From the NCBI RefSeq assembly GCF_026196735.1, contig NZ_JAPHUF010000018.1, forward strand, positions 1-36,981: 36,981 nt of DNA. Reading direction: 5' to 3'. Both the position numbers and the translations under genes were made by a program. A model generated the notes under the pieces. The model saw nothing but the letters and a program-made list of their open reading frames with translations. It did no database searches and was not told the DNA's origin. The number at the start of each line of letters is the position of its first letter. The first letter of the stretch is position 1. Below are positions 33,516 through 36,981 of the stretch, piece by piece. This stretch comes from Sulfurimonas sp. (GTDB lineage: Bacteria; Campylobacterota; Campylobacteria; Campylobacterales; Sulfurimonadaceae).

Positions 33516-34564
33516 GTATCGATTACATCTTTAGCTGATTTTATAGCATTCTCAAGTGCGGACTTTGCAACACCTAAAGCCTGAATGCCCATTCTTTTTG
33601 CTTCCTTGGCTGTCTCAGAGTTAAGGGCAGTATCAGCTTTTTTAACAGCTGTTTTTGCCAGTTCGGAGAATCTATTTTTCAGCACTTGGGCTGTTTCTTT
33701 GGACATATGAACCAGCTCTTCAAGATCATGATGCATTTTTTGGTTAAGTTCAACAAGAATTTTTCTCGTACTTGGACTACTTTCATTTGCCTGAGTCTGA
33801 ACAACTTGTAAAAACAGAGTGTCTGTCTGAGCCAAATCTTCCATAATAGTGTCATAATCTTCTATTAAAATATGCTTCGCTTCAAGCGGCATATAAGCCA
33901 ATCTCTTTTTAAATCTGTCAATAGAGTGTATAAGTCCCGCTCTCATCCCTTTTAGTGTCGATCCTAAGATGTTTTTTGACATATTTGGTGAAGCCTCCGC
34001 AATATCTATAGAGGAGCTGAGTATAGTCGATAGAATTTTTCTAACACGGATAGTGTTAAGTGTTCCCTCTTTGATAGTTTGATATGTCAACTCTTTTATA
34101 ACTTCTTCTATTGTCTCATTGGCTTCAGAGTCTTTGGATTTTTCTAAAGCTGTAATAATCGCAGATTCAACAGTTTCACTAAGCAAATCAAATAGATCGA
34201 TAGTCTGAAGTTTTGCTTGGTGAAGTTTAGATATAGTCAGTGTATCGTCTTTGTTTATGGTTGATTCAATAGTATTAAAAACACTGTACTTTGTTTCTTG
34301 AAGTTCATGTAGTTTTTTCGTTAAATCTCTCTCGAGCTTCTCTTTTTGTGCCATTAATATTTCAAGTTCATCATGTAACTTTTTTGTTTCTAAGTTAACA
34401 ATTGTTGCTGAAAGAGTTTTTACTTCATGAAGATTTAGTTTATCTAAATGAATGTCTTTTTCATTGGCAACTACTTCGATAACAGAAGTTACTCTTTTTT
34501 CTAAACTTCTAAATTTATTATTATATAGGCTTTTAAAACTATCTTGTAATTCTTCTAAGTTCAT
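33506..34564 (-). CDS. Hypothetical long helical (coiled-coil) protein
   Basis: About 352 residues, almost entirely helical: leucine-rich heptads over about 50-110 (ETKKLHDELEILMAQKEKLE), a middle region with many Thr/Ser, and an Ala/Lys-rich amphipathic tail (TAVKKADTALNSETAKEAKR). No signal peptide, membrane segment, cysteine or enzymatic motif. The start at 34564 is preferred to the adjacent ATG at 34567 because AGGA then sits 6 rather than 3 bases away. It follows the DUF493 gene by about 20 bases and is the last gene of a moaC-led unit. The Ala/Lys-rich tail resembles apolipoprotein- or phasin-like amphipathic helices that bind surfaces or lipid, but this is only a resemblance. Confidence 0.75.
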   Translation of the reverse strand: MNLEELQDSFKSLYNNKFRSLEKRVTSVIEVVANEKDIHLDKLNLHEVKTLSATIVNLETKKLHDELEILMAQKEKLERDLTKKLHELQETKYSVFNTIESTINKDDTLTISKLHQAKLQTIDLFDLLSETVESAIITALEKSKDSEANETIEEVIKELTYQTIKEGTLNTIRVRKILSTILSSSIDIAEASPNMSKNILGSTLKGMRAGLIHSIDRFKKRLAYMPLEAKHILIEDYDTIMEDLAQTDTLFLQVVQTQANESSPSTRKILVELNQKMHHDLEELVHMSKETAQVLKNRFSELAKTAVKKADTALNSETAKEAKRMGIQALGVAKSALENAIKSAKDVIDTKK

Positions 34565-34583
34565 CATAAATCCTTTTGTTATT

Positions 34584-34853
34584 TTATAGCACCATCTTTA
34601 TGTTTTGATGTTGCTTTAGTGCTTCATAGATAAAATTTCTATCATCTTCGTTGTGTACGAGCATATCAAGATTCATGCTAACATACTTGCCGCCCTTGGA
34701 GTTTTTTGAGTGAGTCAGTTTATGTTCTCTCTCATCAATCACATCATATATTGCTTTTTCTAAGGCTTCTCTCTCGCTGGCTATTAGTTTATAAGACCAG
34801 GAGCATGGGTAAGTAAGCTCCAGTTTTTCATCTCTAGCGTTTATAATCTCCAC
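34584..34853 (-). CDS. DUF493 (YbeD-like) protein
   Basis: 89 residues, a small ferredoxin-fold protein of the DUF493 family (E. coli YbeD, H. pylori HP0495 type). The text [17 protein letters not shown], the central [18 protein letters not shown] and the closing [15 protein letters not shown] fit the family. Its function is not established; an ACT-like regulatory fold has been suggested. It uses a GTG start with a perfect AGGAGG (34859-34864) five bases upstream, inside the end of moaC, with which it overlaps by 20 bases. Confidence 0.88.
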   Translation of the reverse strand: MEIINARDEKLELTYPCSWSYKLIASEREALEKAIYDVIDEREHKLTHSKNSKGGKYVSMNLDMLVHNEDDRNFIYEALKQHQNIKMVL

Positions 34854-35304
34854 TTTTGCCTCCTGATTTTGTTTCTAGTTGTACATGTCGAATTACCATG
34901 CCTTTATCAATCGCCTTAACCATGTCATAAATCGTTAAAAGACCTATGCTTGTTCCTGTTAGTGCTTCCATCTCAACACCGGTTTGTCCGGTTAGTTTAG
35001 CTGTTACTGTTAGTTTAAATCCTGGAAGCTCTGCCAGCTCCTCCACATCACAATTGATGCCGCTTAAGTTAAGCGGATGACACATTGGAATCAAATCACT
35101 CGTTTTTTTAACTCCCATTATCGCAGCGATTACTGCTGTTTGGAGTACTGGACCTTTTTTTGTTTTTTCACTAACAATAGCGTCGTATGCATCTTGGCTC
35201 ATCTCTATTATACCACTGGCAACTGCTACTCTTGTTGTCTGATTTTTGTCTGATACATCAACCATTTTTGGTCTTTGGTTTTCATCAAGATGTGTTAAAT
35301 TCAT
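34834..35304 (-). CDS. moaC: Cyclic pyranopterin monophosphate synthase
   Basis: Turns the MoaA product into cyclic pyranopterin monophosphate, the first molybdopterin intermediate. 156 residues. Signatures: [32 protein letters not shown], and [26 protein letters not shown] with the active-site Asp and Lys. It has its own promoter, TATAAT at 35335-35340 on the minus strand. mobA lies upstream on the same strand, so the cofactor genes are clustered but interrupted by an unrelated gene with its own terminator. Confidence 0.96.
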   Translation of the reverse strand: MNLTHLDENQRPKMVDVSDKNQTTRVAVASGIIEMSQDAYDAIVSEKTKKGPVLQTAVIAAIMGVKKTSDLIPMCHPLNLSGINCDVEELAELPGFKLTVTAKLTGQTGVEMEALTGTSIGLLTIYDMVKAIDKGMVIRHVQLETKSGGKSGDYKR

Positions 35305-35334
35305 AATTGTTTTCTCTTTAATTTGTATTTTATT

Positions 35335-35340
35335 ATTATA
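35335..35340 (-). promoter_or_regulatory. moaC promoter -10 box
   Basis: Minus-strand TATAAT, 30 bases before the moaC start codon. Confidence 0.55.
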
Positions 35341-35388
35341 GCAGAAGTAAAGTAATTAATTTTATGGAGTAAAGTGGTGATTTTGCCA

Positions 35389-35425
35389 GATAAAAGACCG
35401 GCTTAACAGATATAAGCTAGTCTTT
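35389..35425 (-). terminator. Terminator of the 35417-35851 gene
   Basis: On the minus strand, AAAGAC pairs with GTCTTT, and GCTTA with TAAGC, separated by a 2x2 interior mismatch and a 7-nt loop. A T-run continues off the 3' arm. It overlaps the stop codon of the gene it ends. Confidence 0.68.
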
Positions 35426-35851
35426 GGTTTGTTTTTTTTCTTTTCTAAATAAATAATATTTAGATTTTTTTAGAGCTTTATCCACAAGATACTGAGGACA
35501 CTCGTTTACATTTCTCCAAATTCCTGAAGGGCATCTCAACTCTAATATGTCTTTATCTTTATATTTGAGAATCTGTTTTTCAGACATAACTTTGTGAGCC
35601 GGCTGTATATCGATATCGCCCAAATTAATGTCTTTTTCATAAAATACCGTTTGGCAGCAACCGTCTTGTGAAGACCAATTGGGCATGCCATCAATTGTAT
35701 AGTGTACTCTTTGATTATTTTTATACTCAGCAGCAAAGACAAAAAAACCATCCAATCTGTGCTCTTTAGGTAAAGCAAAGACAACTACTCCTTTGCCGTA
35801 TATGAGACTAAATACTTCTTGACCGAGTTTTACTTTGTTGAAGTAGTGCAT
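35417..35851 (-). CDS. Hypothetical protein with an SH3-like N-terminal segment and four cysteines
   Basis: 144 residues, soluble, no signal peptide. The first 75 residues (VKLGQEVFSLIYGKGVVV, then a charged turn and VHYTIDGMPNW) have the pattern of small SH3-like beta domains that also occur in many phage proteins (a GxVxxxxYGxGxV start and a YTxDG strand). Cys65, Cys66, Cys107 and Cys118 could bind a metal. The basic C-terminus (KALKKSKYYLFRKEKK) might contact nucleic acid. AAGGA about 7 bases upstream supports the start. It stands alone between mobA and moaC with its own terminator. I recognise no established family. Confidence 0.72.
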   Translation of the reverse strand: MHYFNKVKLGQEVFSLIYGKGVVVFALPKEHRLDGFFVFAAEYKNNQRVHYTIDGMPNWSSQDGCCQTVFYEKDINLGDIDIQPAHKVMSEKQILKYKDKDILELRCPSGIWRNVNECPQYLVDKALKKSKYYLFRKEKKQTKD

Positions 35852-35924
35852 TACAATCCTTTATTTGTTTAGATATTAAATTTTTTATTATATTACATGT
35901 ATATTACAATAGCAATACAGTACG

Positions 35925-36497
35925 CTAAAGAAGCTTTAATGCTTCTTGATATTCATGTGGATGGTTTAAATTTAAAAATGGTTTTTCATCATTAAATTCT
36001 ACAAAGTTTGTTTTTGAGGATTTTAGTAAAAATCCAAGTTTATGATTATTTTCTTTTAACATGTCAATAAACCTGTTTTCTAATGAACGGTGATAGATTC
36101 CGCACATTGGTTGAATGCCAGTTGAAGTCCTTGCAATAGTTGCATCACAACCACTCTTATGAGCATCTATGATTTGTCTTATCTCTTTTTCACTTATAAA
36201 AGGGGAGTCCACGCTAAGAGCAAAAAAATTCTCTTCTTGTAAAGTTTGAAATACAGATACAAAACCTGTTGTTGGAGCAAATGTATTGTCACTTTTTATA
36301 TCTTCTATAAAATTTGCTTTAAAATCAAACTTATTTTTGTCTTTACATGAGATATATACTGTTTTAAAAATTTTTCTGAGTCTAATGAGTTGAAATTGTG
36401 TAAGAGTGTCAAAGTCTCCAAAAGGGAGAAGAGCTTTATCTTCTCCCATTCGCGAGCTTTTGCCACCGGCAAAGATGACACAAGGTATGTCAAACAT
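35925..36497 (-). CDS. mobA: Molybdenum cofactor guanylyltransferase
   Basis: Attaches GMP to molybdopterin to make the MGD form used by DMSO-reductase-family enzymes (nitrate, formate, polysulfide and others). 190 residues. The N-terminal nucleotide loop is [19 protein letters not shown] (about 9-27), followed by the acidic metal motif SVDSPF, where many relatives have DMPF or CDxPF, and NLNHPHE near the end. The length is normal. It starts one base after the stop of the OmpA-family gene, an unusual pairing that suggests co-transcription by position rather than by function. Confidence 0.92.
   Translation of the reverse strand: MFDIPCVIFAGGKSSRMGEDKALLPFGDFDTLTQFQLIRLRKIFKTVYISCKDKNKFDFKANFIEDIKSDNTFAPTTGFVSVFQTLQEENFFALSVDSPFISEKEIRQIIDAHKSGCDATIARTSTGIQPMCGIYHRSLENRFIDMLKENNHKLGFLLKSSKTNFVEFNDEKPFLNLNHPHEYQEALKLL
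35928..35947 (-). terminator. Possible terminator hairpin after mobA
   Basis: AAGAAGC and GCTTCTT form a perfect 7-bp stem with a 6-nt loop at the end of mobA, overlapping its last codons. No U-tract, so the call is weak. Confidence 0.35.
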
Positions 36498-36498
36498 A

Positions 36499-36981
36499 TT
36501 AGTTTTTATTTAATGTAGCTTCAATTCTTCTATTTTGTGCAAGACCATCTGCTGTATCATTTGAAGCTATTGGGTCGCTCTCACCTTTACCGATTGCTGT
36601 AACTCTATTTTCCGCTACACCATATCTGATAATCATATTTCTTACAGCATTAGCTCTATTTTCTGAGAGGATTTGATTGGTTGATTCACGACCAATGCTG
36701 TTTGTATGACCAATGATTTGAGCAGTATAATTAGGACGAGCTTTTAAGAAATTTGCAAATTTTTCAACTCTAAGTTTTGAAGCCTCATCAACAACATAAG
36801 AGTTGTTTTCAAAATTGATATGAAGATTCACTTCTTTTGTACATCCATCACTGTTAACAACATTACCTGCTGGAGTGTTTGGACATCTGTCTTTAGAGTT
36901 TAAAACACCGTCATTATCATCATCGCCGTCTATTTTACATCCAGAAGCATCAACTTTTACTCCTGCTGGAGTATTTGGACA
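36499..36981 (-). CDS. OmpA-family outer-membrane protein with TSP3-like repeats (5' part outside the window)
   Basis: Open to the window edge: 161 codons are visible, about 110 of them after an internal Met that is not the true start. The visible part begins with calcium-binding thrombospondin type 3-like repeats, [20 protein letters not shown] followed by a second CPNTPAG unit, rich in Asp and Cys. Then comes the OmpA C-terminal domain: [21 protein letters not shown], and [18 protein letters not shown] with the NxxLSxxRA motif that binds peptidoglycan. A beta-barrel is expected upstream, by family knowledge. It ties the outer membrane to the wall. mobA follows after one base. Confidence 0.9.
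   Translation of the reverse strand, partial: CPNTPAGVKVDASGCKIDGDDDNDGVLNSKDRCPNTPAGNVVNSDGCTKEVNLHINFENNSYVVDEASKLRVEKFANFLKARPNYTAQIIGHTNSIGRESTNQILSENRANAVRNMIIRYGVAENRVTAIGKGESDPIASNDTADGLAQNRRIEATLNKN

Noticed and set aside
1-36981. CRISPR array, insertion sequence, prophage or integration site
   Set aside because: No direct-repeat array, transposase, integrase, terminal inverted repeats or tRNA attachment site was seen; gene content is housekeeping.

Overview
The window is AT-rich, densely coded chromosome from a member of the Campylobacterota (former Epsilonproteobacteria), most likely a Sulfurimonas-like sulfur oxidiser. This rests on gene order and content: speE-coaE-dapF, glmM-lspA, tig-clpP-GGDEF-def-comM and rnhA-rnc-aroC; a Tat-exported flavocytochrome c sulfide dehydrogenase flavoprotein; CcoG and a YeiH-type carrier; and promoters with a good TATAAT or TGnTAAAAT box but little recognisable -35. 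No mobile element, CRISPR array, prophage or tRNA was seen.

Layout. 1-512: structured spacer and a 5S rRNA gene, the tail of an rRNA operon. 513-2983: an unknown lipoprotein overlapping a small secreted protein, then a FadL-family outer-membrane protein. 3008-5887: an envelope locus of three exported proteins (a lipoprotein, a periplasmic protein and a second lipoprotein) that all read as DUF302-like. Two near-copies of one promoter plus GTGATA-N4-TATCAC element drive gene 1 and genes 2-3. 5926-8645 (minus): purM with a structured leader, then the sulfide dehydrogenase flavoprotein and a tiny DUF2892 membrane protein. 8806-10704 (plus): speE, coaE, dapF. 10712-12052 (minus): prfA, rpsT. 12197-19184 (plus): glmM, lspA, tig, clpP, a degenerate GGDEF protein, def, comM. 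19221-23397 (minus): a YceI-family protein and metH. 23589-29751 (plus): ccoG, a giant DUF748/AsmA-like protein and yeiH. 29825-33494 (plus): an unknown protein, a LapB-like TPR/zinc-ribbon membrane protein, rnhA, rnc and aroC, tightly packed. 33506-36981 (minus): a helical protein, a DUF493 protein, moaC, an unknown protein, mobA, and the C-terminal part of an OmpA-family protein with TSP3-like repeats running off the window edge.

Most genes are housekeeping: translation and protein maturation (prfA, rpsT, tig, clpP, def), envelope building (glmM, lspA, LapB-like, OmpA, DUF748), cofactor and amino-acid synthesis (coaE, dapF, metH, aroC, moaC, mobA, purM) and RNA metabolism (rnhA, rnc). The best candidate for something undescribed is the DUF302-like locus with its duplicated promoter/operator cassette. 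Next are a three-way-junction-like leader before purM, a GGDEF protein that has lost its catalytic signature but kept the RxxD I-site, a LapB-like protein outside its usual phyla, and a hairpin that masks the ribosome binding site of the DUF748 gene. All calls come from reading the sequence; no database search was run.
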